DNA of 64,000 nt, taken from Pseudoclavibacter sp. 13-3 (GTDB lineage Bacteria > Actinomycetota > Actinomycetes > Actinomycetales > Microbacteriaceae). Below the pieces are notes generated by a model. The model ran no database searches and was not told the DNA's origin. It was given only the letters and a program-made list of their open reading frames with translations. The DNA lies in assembly GCF_021168475.1 (NCBI RefSeq), contig NZ_JAJOZT010000002.1, positions 310,001 to 374,000 on the forward strand, written 5' to 3'. A program made the translations under genes and the position numbers. Shown here piece by piece: positions 39,901 to 48,953 of the stretch (its first letter is position 1; the number at the start of each line of letters is the position of its first letter).

Positions 39901-41553
39901 TACACGGTGAGCGAGTCGGCAGGCCCGGCAGGGTATGTGCAGACGAAGCTGCAGCGGCTGGACGGCACCGACTGGACTGACATCGAAGGCTGGGACGTCA
40001 CAGTGCCGGTCTTGGGAGAGGCGACGTATCGCATCGTCAACGACGATCAGCCGCGTCCCTGGACGGTGAGGAAGTCATCGGATCCGGCGACGGGGTCTAC
40101 GGTCAAGCCCGGTGACACCGTCACGTATTCGGTCACCGCCAGTGCTGCGGATGCTCCCGCTGCGATTCGAGACGTGGTGCTGACCGACCGCCTCGACGAG
40201 GTGCTCGCCGCAGCAGACTTCGTGAGCGGTTCGGCCAAGCTCGTCATCGGATCGACGACGACAGATGTGGCTGATCCCACTGACGATCGACTGCAGACGA
40301 ATGCGTTCGAGCTGCCGGGCGGCGCCACGGCGACGCTGAGCTACCAGGTCACCGTCAAATCGGATGCCTACGGGGCGACCCTCCGCAACGTGGCGACCGG
40401 CGCGGGCGACGTGCCGCCGACGACGTGTCCGACGCCTGAGGGCGACGACCCCGTCACCGACCCCGAGTGCGTCACGACGCATGTGACTGGAAAGTGGTCG
40501 TTGGCCAAGACCTCTGATCCGGCCAGTGGGGCCACGGTGCTGCCGGGCGCTGAGGTCGCGTATACCCTGACGACGTCGAACACGTCGGGCAACGGCGCGA
40601 AGGTGTCGGGTGCGACCGCTTCGGACGATCTCTCCGGCGTGCTCGAGCACGCGGAGTTGGTGACTCCGCTGCCGGCGGGGCTGACGCTGAGCGGTGATGA
40701 GAAGTCGCTGACCTGGGCGATTCCCGATCTTGATGACGGGTCGAGCGCCCAAGTGACCTACCGGGTGAAGATCAAGGCTGACGCGGTCGGTGTCTCGGTG
40801 CGGAACGTGGCGACGCCTGGTGCCGGCGGCGAGTGTGTGCCGGCTGAAGGGCAGGACGTGAAGTGCGAGACGACGCACTCGGTGCCGACTCCGGGGTTCA
40901 CCCTGGAGAAGTCGTCGGATCCGGTGACGGGCTCGACGGTGGCGCCCGGCCAGGTGATCACGTATGCCGTGACGGTGTCGAACACGGGTGAGACGGTGCT
41001 GACCCCGGTGGCGGTGTCGGACGATCTGACCGGTGTGCTGGTGCATGCGACGTTTGACCCGGGGTCGGCGAAGCTGGTCGTCGGTGATGCGGAGCCGGTC
41101 GACGTCGATGACCCTGTCGACCAGCGGCTGGACAGTGGCGCGTTCGAGCTGGAAGCCGGAAAGTCGGCGAAGCTGACCTACCGGGTCACGGTCAATGCTG
41201 ATGCGCATGGAGTCACGTTGAAGAACGTGGCGACGGCGGAGGCGACGCCGCCGGGCTTCCCACCGATCAGCCCGCCCCCCGGCGAGACCACACACCATGT
41301 GCCTCCAGTGACCCCGGACCCAGATGATCCCGGCACCCCGGGAGATCCCGGGCAGCCCGGTGACCCGGGCGGTACCACCTCGGCCTACCGCTCGTACGGC
41401 AGTGGCCGAGGCCTTGCGAGAACAGGAATCGAAGCCGGAGGGCTCATCGCTCTGGCCGCAATGGCCGCTCTCTTCGGAACCCTGATGGTGGTCGGCTCGC
41501 GCCGGCGGCCGAAAGGAGCCGAACCCAGCCAGTCGTCAGCGAAGAAGAAGTGA
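36958..41553 (+). CDS. LAxTG wall-anchored VWA/DUF11 surface protein
   Basis: 1531 aa. A long basic N-region (SRHSTRKHRSSRRGRQG), hydrophobic core at about 46-65 and likely cleavage near VADQ (73) form a signal peptide. A Thr/Pro/Ala-rich linker follows to about 180. A von Willebrand A domain spans about 345-560 with a complete MIDAS: DISGS (D353, S355, S357), T429, and TDG at 452-454. Then come several prealbumin/SpaA-like beta domains with Cys pairs, and DUF11-type modules from about 1040 that begin KSSDPATGSTVKPG, KTSDPASGATVLPG and KSSDPVTGSTVAPG. A Pro/Asp/Gly linker precedes LARTG (1486-1490), a transmembrane helix and a Lys/Arg tail. The pattern fits a pilus-tip-like adhesin; sortase and pilin partners are not in view. 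Confidence 0.93.
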   Translation: MSGEKRSRHSTRKHRSSRRGRQGAPPGRSHPHEEASAPLRLRLLPRAAAMAVAAAASFALVASVGYGSVPAVADQATPSSSSEQADIGVVTSRSAKAVAAEADADDTKTVEGAAPSTKQPESAATPTPDQPEAKTTEPVTPAAKPTSSAGNTVSDDGNDETDSLTAPEAEAITPLSVPAPGQGEAVITVKVGSDRSGVQTVSVLAGVVLHLRTGGGSGPSNTRPDGVAGDGAGWARCISDAQGDCSFVVPNTGNGGQNRDQRFWVVQQAAPSGYFMNETLRTGAGDGSGSVQQRYAFRTGDELRSGQTYSSTGQFMISTNNSNATASGGVWQQSRVNPSFPAKCGLDVGLVLDISGSVGSSMPQLKGASDTLVDSLVGTPSRMGLFSFATVSPGAGATQNYPSLAAVATQAQADSVKERYADWTSGGGTNWDRALAVAAQSPAHYDVVIVLTDGNPTYYNDPALGPGGSTRLREVENGIFSGNAVKAKGTRVIALGVGSGVTSPETALNLAAISGQTKFDGSNATAADYFQTTNYQAAGTALRELALANCKGSVSVVKQIVPSGNTGEDVSGATAAGAGWQFDATTTSADIGGLPASETTTADGTGTVNFPLTFTGGTTSGPVTVTETQQPSFDLVTQNGKNAVCRNLATGNTVDVTNSGALGFTVDTSVTAPISCTMFNREAQPHAEITLKKLWTVNGVAYVNGAQPAELSAVASLTGPDAGGATYQAWEQPRTGYSIGDAVTFGEDVTLPSGGLCTSTPKVVFNDQELSNPDDGTRAWQVALTQQGNHATITNVVTCESQLTLTKTVEGGSAAPTDWTLGAYLPDGTTPVISGATGSPAVTAQAVTAGQNFVLRETGGDPRYRQVDVRTEPVQYPQASGSWHCREIDGDGNTIPGFNLGLSGVVAVPLGKRVTCDAVNQTASLTLLKAVVNDDGGTAVASDWDLTATPATGVDGLQPSTVAGADAASAANTFNVRPEHTYTVSESAGPAGYVQTKLQRLDGTDWTDIEGWDVTVPVLGEATYRIVNDDQPRPWTVRKSSDPATGSTVKPGDTVTYSVTASAADAPAAIRDVVLTDRLDEVLAAADFVSGSAKLVIGSTTTDVADPTDDRLQTNAFELPGGATATLSYQVTVKSDAYGATLRNVATGAGDVPPTTCPTPEGDDPVTDPECVTTHVTGKWSLAKTSDPASGATVLPGAEVAYTLTTSNTSGNGAKVSGATASDDLSGVLEHAELVTPLPAGLTLSGDEKSLTWAIPDLDDGSSAQVTYRVKIKADAVGVSVRNVATPGAGGECVPAEGQDVKCETTHSVPTPGFTLEKSSDPVTGSTVAPGQVITYAVTVSNTGETVLTPVAVSDDLTGVLVHATFDPGSAKLVVGDAEPVDVDDPVDQRLDSGAFELEAGKSAKLTYRVTVNADAHGVTLKNVATAEATPPGFPPISPPPGETTHHVPPVTPDPDDPGTPGDPGQPGDPGGTTSAYRSYGSGRGLARTGIEAGGLIALAAMAALFGTLMVVGSRRRPKGAEPSQSSAKKK

Positions 41554-41607
41554 GCTGACTGACGTGAGATCGCGGCGCTGAGCTCCCCTTATCGGCGTCG
41601 CACCCAG

Positions 41608-41651
41608 AAATGCAGTCGTCGGGCATGCCCCTTGGCCCGGCGGCTGCATTT
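41608..41651. terminator. Large hairpin after the VWA surface gene
   Basis: AAATGCAGTCGTCGGG pairs with CCCGGCGGCTGCATTT (16 bp, two of them G-U) around a 12-nt loop. Likely terminator, though the TGCAG ends recur in the adjoining tandem repeats, so it may be part of a repeat element. Confidence 0.55.
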
Positions 41652-41707
41652 CGCTGTGCGGTGGATGCAGTGCTGTGCGGTGGATGCAGCTCGGTCGGCA
41701 TGTGCTC

Positions 41708-41819
41708 GGTTCCGCGAGATGTGCGCGGCTATGCCGAATGCACATGGTTGCGCCGAGAAGTGCACGGTTCCGCCGAGATCAGGGTGATTTGAGCGGAAGC
41801 GCGCACATCTCAGCGGAAC
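41708..41819. repeat. Degenerate 20-bp tandem and inverted repeat cluster, copy A
   Basis: Consensus GGTTCCGCCGAGATGTGCGC. Units start at 41708, 41727, 41746 and 41766; inverted copies lie at 41791-41798 (partial) and 41801-41819. Units 1, 3 and 4 are close to consensus, unit 2 is diverged. The central 33 nt (41766-41798) match copy B at 44203-44235 in 28 positions. Confidence 0.8.
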
Positions 41820-41857
41820 GGTGCCGGCAGATCAGCCTGAAGAGTCCAAGCCGGGAC

Positions 41858-41863
41858 TACGCT
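41858..41863 (+). promoter_or_regulatory. -10 box TACGCT for the pseudouridine synthase gene
   Basis: TACGCT, 7 nt, ATG 41871. An earlier ATG at 41865 lies one base after the box and would not be transcribed with a leader. Confidence 0.5.
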
Positions 41864-41870
41864 GATGCCT

Positions 41871-42998
41871 ATGCCCTCTGCTCCGTTCGCGCCCCGCGAC
41901 GGTGTGTCGGCCACGCGCGTGATCACCCCGCCGCCGGTGCGCCAGACACGACACGCTGGCCAGACCTCGTCACGCACGATCGGTGAGTGGCTGCGCCTGC
42001 GCTTTCCGGCATCCGTCGACGTCGATGAGGCACTCGAGGCGGGGCGCTATGTCTACGCCGACGGCCGCACCGTCATCGCCACGGATGAGTATCGCCCGCG
42101 CACCGAGATCTGGTTCGAACGCGATCTTCCCGACGAGACGGAGGTGCCCGGCGCCATCCGCATCGTGCACCGGGATGCGCGGCTGATCGTCATCGACAAG
42201 CCGCCGTTCCTGGCGACGATTCCACGGGGGCGGCACGTGCGGCAGACGGTCGTGACGCGGCTGCGCTCTGAGCTCGGGCTTCCAGAGCTGCAACCGGTGC
42301 ACCGGCTCGACCGGCTCACCTCGGGCCTCGTCGTGCTGACGACCGAGCGTCGCTGGCGCGGCGCCTATCAGACGCTGTTTCAGCGGCGTGAAGTGCACAA
42401 GGTATACCAAGCGCTGGCGCAGCTGTCTGTAAAAAGGACGTCGCAGCGGTCTGGGGCACGGGTGGCGCTGATGCCTCTGGACAGGGGTGAGCCGCGCAGA
42501 TTTGAGGATGGCGCGGCGCGGCCGGCCTGGACTATTGGGGCGCTCGTCGAGGTGCGCAGCCGTATCGAGAAGCGCCGCGGCCGCTGGCAGGCTGAGGAGC
42601 TGCCGGGTGAGGTCAACGCGATCAGCTGCATCGTCCTCGAGCGCATGCTTGGAGGTGCGGGCGACGAGTGCGTATCGGAAGAACTCCATGGTGCCGGGGC
42701 GAGTCGTGGCGGTGCTGACGGCGGCATTGCTGGCGTCGGCGTCTTTCGGCTGGAGCCTTCGACCGGACGCACCCATCAGCTCAGGGTGCACATGAACCGG
42801 CTTGGGGCGCCGATTCTCGGCGATCCGCTGTATCCCGTGGTTCGGGAGGCGTGGCCCGGTGGGCCGCCGGCGGACGACTTCGCACAGCCGCTGCAGCTGC
42901 TGGCTGCCGAACTGTCGTTCACCGACCCGGTCGATGGTGCCGCTCGTCATTTCGAGGCTCAGCGGAAGCTGCCGATCAGTTCACAAGAGCGCCGGTGA
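41871..42998 (+). CDS. RluA-family RNA pseudouridine synthase
   Basis: 375 aa. Isomerises uridine in rRNA or tRNA. Catalytic Asp in HRLDRLTSGLVVL; IDKPPFLATIPRG and the C-terminal TGRTHQLRVHMNRLGAPILGDPLYP are RluA-family motifs. An unusual Gly-rich insert (GAGDECVSEELHGAGASRGG) breaks the domain before the TGRTHQ motif, and the N-terminal S4-like part is short. Target site not assignable. Start at 41871 from the -10 position; 41865 is an alternative. Confidence 0.9.
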   Translation: MPSAPFAPRDGVSATRVITPPPVRQTRHAGQTSSRTIGEWLRLRFPASVDVDEALEAGRYVYADGRTVIATDEYRPRTEIWFERDLPDETEVPGAIRIVHRDARLIVIDKPPFLATIPRGRHVRQTVVTRLRSELGLPELQPVHRLDRLTSGLVVLTTERRWRGAYQTLFQRREVHKVYQALAQLSVKRTSQRSGARVALMPLDRGEPRRFEDGAARPAWTIGALVEVRSRIEKRRGRWQAEELPGEVNAISCIVLERMLGGAGDECVSEELHGAGASRGGADGGIAGVGVFRLEPSTGRTHQLRVHMNRLGAPILGDPLYPVVREAWPGGPPADDFAQPLQLLAAELSFTDPVDGAARHFEAQRKLPISSQERR

Positions 42999-43008
42999 AG
43001 GACGTTGC

Positions 43009-43117
43009 GCTCGGTTGGGCTTCGCGAAGTTTTGCCGGGCGGAGGCTTCGCCCGGTGGAGGCTCGGTTGGGCTTCGCGACGTCGGGCTGGGCAGAAGCCT
43101 GGTCGGGCGGAGGCTTC
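43009..43117. repeat. Interleaved direct repeats after the pseudouridine synthase gene
   Basis: Exact 19-bp gctcggttgggcttcgcga at 43009-43027 and 43061-43079, and exact 13-bp gggcggaggcttc at 43037-43049 and 43105-43117. The first gggcggaggcttc also forms a hairpin with the following gcccgg. It lies between convergent genes; may serve as a terminator. Confidence 0.75.
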
Positions 43118-43137
43118 TCCGGGCGAGCCGGGACGGC

Positions 43138-44019
43138 TCAGGCACGAGCGAGTCGACTCAGGATATCGCGGTAGACCTCAGGCCACTGGTACAGAATCTG
43201 ATGATAGGTGTACCTGGCGCTGACATAGCCTGCACGCTCGACGGCCAAGTCCTTCTCATGATCACGCCGAAACCGCTCTGCATCGCGATGGGTGCCGCCG
43301 TTGAGCTCAATAGCCAGCACTCCGTCGATGACGAGATCGATTCGCTGACGGTTGTCGAGCAAGACCTGCGCTTCAACCTGGTGACCTGCCAAGGCTAAAA
43401 GCACTCGGGCGATACTCTCAAGACCTGACTCGGCCTGTGCGTCGACGAGCGCAAGCACAGCACGACCGCGGGGAGTGCGTCGCAACTCGGCTATGACATC
43501 CACGGTGCTGACGTGCAGATCAAGATGGGGTCGCGCACGGTTGCCCGGGCGCAGCGTGGCATGGCGCAGCAATGAGTCGACGACCGCAACGGTCTCGGGC
43601 ATCGACACATCATTCAAGCCATGGCGCAGGGCGGCCACCGGCGGCACGACGCCATGCTGCAAGACGGTGCGATTGTATCGAGGGTGTGTGTGCGTTCTCA
43701 CCAAACGGTGTGGAGCGGCGGGGTCAACCGGCAGTGTGGTGTTGACATGCAGGTGCATCTGAGCCTGTGCGGGCAGCCAGATGTCTTTGTGCAGGAGCTT
43801 CAGCCGATGAAGCCCTGAGAGATGCCCGCCGAGCTTGACGGCTGCGACCACCCACGCGTTTGCGTCGATGGTGGCGAACCAGCCCGGTCTGAGCCGGACG
43901 AGCTCATTCCGTCGCACGAGCTGGTCGAGTCTGCGTCGCGAGATGCCGGCACGCGCCAAGGCGTGTGCGTTGGATACCCCGAATGGTGTTGAAAGAACGG
44001 CCATGTCCTCTAGGGTCAT
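43138..44019 (-). CDS. AbiEi-type winged-helix plus DUF559 endonuclease-like protein
   Basis: 293 aa. The N-terminus (about 5-55: NAHALARAGISRRRLDQLVRRNELVRLRPGWF) resembles the AbiEi antitoxin helix-turn-helix. The C-terminus (about 195-290) resembles DUF559, a Vsr/PD-(D/E)XK endonuclease-like fold: RIDLVIDGVLAIELNG then RRDHEKDLAVERAGY. Such fusions are common orphans in actinobacteria; no AbiEii toxin is adjacent. Start uncertain: ATG 44019 fits the family N-terminus, ATG 44031 is also possible, and the frame is open far upstream into repeat DNA. Neither has a good ribosome site. Function unknown; DNA binding likely. Confidence 0.8.
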   Translation of the reverse strand: MTLEDMAVLSTPFGVSNAHALARAGISRRRLDQLVRRNELVRLRPGWFATIDANAWVVAAVKLGGHLSGLHRLKLLHKDIWLPAQAQMHLHVNTTLPVDPAAPHRLVRTHTHPRYNRTVLQHGVVPPVAALRHGLNDVSMPETVAVVDSLLRHATLRPGNRARPHLDLHVSTVDVIAELRRTPRGRAVLALVDAQAESGLESIARVLLALAGHQVEAQVLLDNRQRIDLVIDGVLAIELNGGTHRDAERFRRDHEKDLAVERAGYVSARYTYHQILYQWPEVYRDILSRLARA

Positions 44020-44174
44020 GCCGCGAGCCATGAGCGGCCAGTGGATGGGGTTCCCTGTTGAAAACTCAGCGTGTTCGTACTGCTGTGCAGAGCTGTCTGG
44101 CGGGTGCAGGCGCGGGTGCAGGGGCGGGCCGGTGCCGGTGCGGGTGCCGGTGAGGGGACAGGTGAGGGGACAGC

Positions 44175-44264
44175 GTGTGCGCGGTTCCGCCCAGATGTGT
44201 GCGGTTCCGCCGGGATTGGGGTGATTCGGGCGGAACCGTGTACGTTCCGGCGGAATCGTGTGGT
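44175..44264. repeat. Degenerate 20-bp repeat and hairpin, copy B
   Basis: GGTTCCGCC occurs at 44183-44191 and 44203-44211 (period exactly 20); its reverse complement at 44229-44237 closes a 9-bp stem with a 17-nt loop. A further TTCCGGCGGAA follows at about 44244. Related to the cluster at 41708-41819. Confidence 0.8.
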
Positions 44265-44282
44265 CACAGACCTGGGCGAGGA

Positions 44283-44425
44283 GGGCAGAGCTGGGGTTGG
44301 AGGGCTGAGCTGGGGTTGGAGGGCTGAGCTGGGTTGGGAGGGCAGACCTGGGTTTGGGAGGGCAGACCTGGGCTGGCAGAGCTGAGCTGGGATGGGAGGG
44401 CAGAGTTGGGCTGGCAGGCCTGAGG
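44283..44425. repeat. G-rich 19-20-bp tandem repeat
   Basis: About seven degrading units of GGGCTGAGCTGGGGTTGGA, the first three at 44283, 44302 and 44321 being nearly identical. The plus strand carries many GGG/GGGG runs and could form quadruplexes. It lies in the 797-bp gap between the AbiEi-DUF559 gene and dnaK; the rest of that gap before 44590 shows no gene. Confidence 0.8.
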
Positions 44426-44593
44426 CTTGTGCAGGCCTGGGGCTTGGCAGCGCTGAAAGCCGCTGCGAAACGGCGACAGCTGAGGGGCGCTGGCCCCGTA
44501 TGCGGATGCTCGGAGCGAGCGAGCGAGTGAGAGCGACCGCTGATGGGTGGCCGGGTTCGTTCCGTGCTCATCTGATTTGGAAGGCCTGTGAAA

Positions 44594-44614
44594 CTTGAGT
44601 GAACATTACTCAAC
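44594..44614. promoter_or_regulatory. HAIR operator 1
   Basis: CTTGAGT-N7-ACTCAAC, the HspR-binding inverted repeat (consensus CTTGAGT-N7-ACTCAAG) with one mismatch, upstream of the dnaK promoter. Confidence 0.85.
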
Positions 44615-44628
44615 ATTTCGGGAATAGC

Positions 44629-44656
44629 TTGACTGGGGCATGTCGTTGTGTAATCT
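44629..44656 (+). promoter_or_regulatory. dnaK operon promoter
   Basis: TTGACT (44629-44634), 16 bp, TAATCT (44651-44656). The -10 overlaps HAIR operator 2, consistent with HspR blocking polymerase. Confidence 0.7.
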
Positions 44657-44675
44657 TGAGCGTAGATGACTCAAG
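44655..44675. promoter_or_regulatory. HAIR operator 2
   Basis: CTTGAGC-N7-ACTCAAG, one base from consensus, overlapping the -10 box and start region of dnaK. Confidence 0.9.
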
Positions 44676-44816
44676 GGTGTGAACCAGTGGGTGGGCGTCA
44701 GCAGATGACGCACCGGCCAGTTGAAGCCGCCTGAGAGCCATCGAAGAAGACTTATATTGCGCGGGTGCAGAGCCCGTGCATGCGTGGCTCGGTTCGCCGA
44801 GCAGAAAGGACACACT

Positions 44817-46685
<1,869 letters not shown>

Positions 46686-46696
46686 GGCGATTCACC

Positions 46697-47341
46697 ATGG
46701 CTGACAACAACGCGGCGGGCACTCCGAACGAGTCAGGGCTTCCTGACGACGGATCCCAGCCGACGAGCCAGCAGCCAGAGGCCCAGCCGAGCGGGCAGCA
46801 GGCCGAGGGCGCGCAGGGTGCTGATGCAGCATCCGCCGCCCCCGGCCGGCCCGGCGAGCAGGGTCAGACGGATGCCGGCGTGAGTGCCGATGACGGGGCG
46901 GGCGACGCCGACGGCGAGGCCTCGCGCGAGGACAAACTGTTGGACGAGCTGCAGCGTCTGGCTGCGGAGTACAAGAACTACCGCCAGCGCACCGAAGCCC
47001 AGCAGATTCGTGATCGTGAGCGCGCGGTCGGCGATGCGGCCAAACGGCTGTTTCCGATCTTCGACGACCTCGACCGGGCTGAGAAGGCCGGCGACCTCGC
47101 CGAGGGCACTGCGTTCGCGACCATCGCGTCGAAGCTGAGGGCCGTCGGCGAAGGACTCGGCATCGAGCGTTTCGGGGCGAAGGGCGAACCCTTCGACCCG
47201 AACCAGCATGAGGCTGTGCTGCAGCAGCCGAGCCCCGATGTCGACGCACTCGTGATCGGCGAGGTCGTGGAGCCCGGCTACAAACTGGGCGACACACTGC
47301 TTCGGGCGGCCAAAGTGGTCGTGCTGGCCCCGGCTGAGTGA
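46697..47341 (+). CDS. grpE: Nucleotide exchange factor GrpE
   Basis: 214 aa. Releases ADP from DnaK. A 70-residue disordered Gln/Gly/Ala-rich N-terminus precedes the coiled coil (DELQRLAAEYKNYRQRTEAQ) and the beta-wing domain with the family signature GIERFGAKGEPFDPNQHEAV. It starts 11 bp after dnaK, so the two are co-transcribed. The leader gap contains only a weak AAGGCG site, suggesting coupling to dnaK translation. Confidence 0.96.
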   Translation: MADNNAAGTPNESGLPDDGSQPTSQQPEAQPSGQQAEGAQGADAASAAPGRPGEQGQTDAGVSADDGAGDADGEASREDKLLDELQRLAAEYKNYRQRTEAQQIRDRERAVGDAAKRLFPIFDDLDRAEKAGDLAEGTAFATIASKLRAVGEGLGIERFGAKGEPFDPNQHEAVLQQPSPDVDALVIGEVVEPGYKLGDTLLRAAKVVVLAPAE

Positions 47342-47461
47342 TCGGTCGCACGAGAATGCGCCCGATGGGCATCGCGCCCCGTGACGGGATGCGGATCATC
47401 TCTCGATCCCTCCCGACACGGGGCGCTCCACAGATGAAGACGACAGAAGGAGGCGAGAGGC

Positions 47462-48469
47462 ATGGCGAGTCAGGATTGGCTTGAGAAGGACTTCTACGCC
47501 GTGCTGGGAGTGTCGAAGGACATCTCCGACGCCGATCTGAAGAAGGAATACCGCAAGCTTGCCCGCAAGTATCACCCCGATGCGAATCCGGGAGACACTG
47601 CGGCAGAGAACAAGTTCAAAGAGATCAGCGAGGCCTACTCGGTGCTCTCCGACCCCAAGCAGCGCAAAGAGTATGACGCGCTGCGAGCGATGGGCGGCGG
47701 CGCGCGTTTCACCGCGGGTGCCGGCGGCCAGGGCGGTCAGGGATTTGAAGATCTCTTCGGCGGACTGTTCGGGCAGGGTGCCGGCGCACCCGGTGGTCAG
47801 CGTGTGCGCTTTCAGACCGGGGGACAACCCGGCGGCGCAGGTGCGGGCTACGAGGATCTCTTCGGCGGACTGTTCGGGCAGGGCGCCGGAGGTCAAGGCT
47901 ACCGTGCTGCGCCGCAGCGCGGCCGTGACGTCGAGGCTCGTGCGCAGTTGACTTTCGCCCAGGCGGTGCGCGGGGCGACGGTGTCGCTCGCGTCCCCGCA
48001 GGGCAAGCGCGTCAAGACGAAGGTTCCGGCCGGAGTTCGAGACGGTCAGAAGATCAAGGTTCGCGGCAAGGGCGAGCGCGGTCAGAACGGCGGCCCGGCC
48101 GGCGACCTGATCGTGCGCGTACATGTGGGCACCCACCCGGTGTTCAAACGTGACGGCGACGACCTGCGGGTCGAACTGCCCGTGACGTTCGCCGAGGCCG
48201 CTCTGGGAGCGACCGTTCAGGTGCCGACCTACGATGGCGAACCGGTCAAGGTGAAGATTCGTCCGGGCACTCCCTCGGGCCGCGTGCTGCGCGTCAAGGG
48301 CAAGGGTGTCAAGGCAGGGCGGCATACCGGCGACCTGCTGGCAGAAGTCCAGGTCGTGGTGCCGAGCAAGCTCGACAGCACGGCGAAGAAGGCGCTGGCA
48401 GACCTCACTGCGGCGATCGGCGACGAAGACCCGCGTGCAGAGCTCTACGCGCAGGCTGAAGAGAAGTAA
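47462..48469 (+). CDS. dnaJ: DnaJ co-chaperone lacking the zinc-finger domain
   Basis: 335 aa. J domain at about 8-75 with HPD in [12 protein letters not shown]; a Gly/Phe-rich region; then two beta-sandwich C-terminal domains. The four CxxCxGxG repeats of classical DnaJ are absent, so it is a type II (CbpA-like) co-chaperone in the position of dnaJ1. The G/F region contains a duplicated segment, [13 protein letters not shown], encoded by a near-identical nucleotide repeat at 47747-47783 and 47849-47887. Lies 120 bp after grpE with AAGGAGG ahead of the ATG. Confidence 0.95.
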   Translation: MASQDWLEKDFYAVLGVSKDISDADLKKEYRKLARKYHPDANPGDTAAENKFKEISEAYSVLSDPKQRKEYDALRAMGGGARFTAGAGGQGGQGFEDLFGGLFGQGAGAPGGQRVRFQTGGQPGGAGAGYEDLFGGLFGQGAGGQGYRAAPQRGRDVEARAQLTFAQAVRGATVSLASPQGKRVKTKVPAGVRDGQKIKVRGKGERGQNGGPAGDLIVRVHVGTHPVFKRDGDDLRVELPVTFAEAALGATVQVPTYDGEPVKVKIRPGTPSGRVLRVKGKGVKAGRHTGDLLAEVQVVVPSKLDSTAKKALADLTAAIGDEDPRAELYAQAEEK

Positions 48470-48487
48470 GAGAGCAGGTGGGTCGCC

Positions 48488-48937
48488 ATGATGGAAGAGA
48501 TGGAGCATCTGTTCAGCATCTCGGCGGCCGCACAGCTGGCGGGCATGCACCCGCAGACGCTGCGGCAGTACGACCGAATCGGTCTCGTGCAGCCGCAGCG
48601 CACTGCGGGGCGCTCTCGTCGGTACTCGCTGCGCGACATCGTGCAGCTGCGAGAGGTGCAGCGCCTCTCGAACGCCGGGGTGAGCCTTGAGGGCATTCGT
48701 CGGGTGATCGATCTCGAGAATCAGGTGCATGCGCTGCAGAGCCGTGTCACCGAGCTTGAGGCCGCCCTCGATGACGCGCTCATCTACCGGCCCGGCGCAC
48801 GAACGTTCGCCGCCGGCACGGCAGGCGAGATCATCACCCTCGACCAGGGGCGTCGTCGCGTGCAGGCGGCAGGCGGCGAACTCGTGGTCTGGCACCCGGT
48901 GCGCCGAAGCAGCCGACAGCTGCCAGCAGACGACTGA
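48488..48937 (+). CDS. hspR: Heat-shock repressor HspR (MerR family)
   Basis: 149 aa. MerR-type winged helix at about 8-78: FSISAAAQLAGMHPQTLRQYDRIGLVQP, the HspR signature, and RRYSLRDIVQLREVQRLS. A coiled coil (about 80-100) gives dimerisation. Represses the operon through the two HAIR sites upstream of dnaK, using DnaK as co-repressor in studied actinobacteria. AGCAGGTGG lies upstream of ATG 48488. Its end is 16 bp from the convergent exporter gene. Confidence 0.96.
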   Translation: MMEEMEHLFSISAAAQLAGMHPQTLRQYDRIGLVQPQRTAGRSRRYSLRDIVQLREVQRLSNAGVSLEGIRRVIDLENQVHALQSRVTELEAALDDALIYRPGARTFAAGTAGEIITLDQGRRRVQAAGGELVVWHPVRRSSRQLPADD

Positions 48938-48953
48938 CGACAGATTGGCGCAG

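Larger units (their letters stand above)
41554..41870. other. Intergenic region of hairpins and short repeats
   Basis: No gene supported. In order: a large hairpin (41608-41651); two tandem copies of ctgtgcggtggatgcag (41653-41669 and 41672-41688); then the 20-bp repeat cluster described separately; then the -10 box of the pseudouridine synthase gene. Confidence 0.7.

Noticed and set aside
41708-41819. Possible CRISPR array
   Set aside because: Units are directly adjacent without spacers, diverged, and accompanied by inverted copies; no cas genes nearby.
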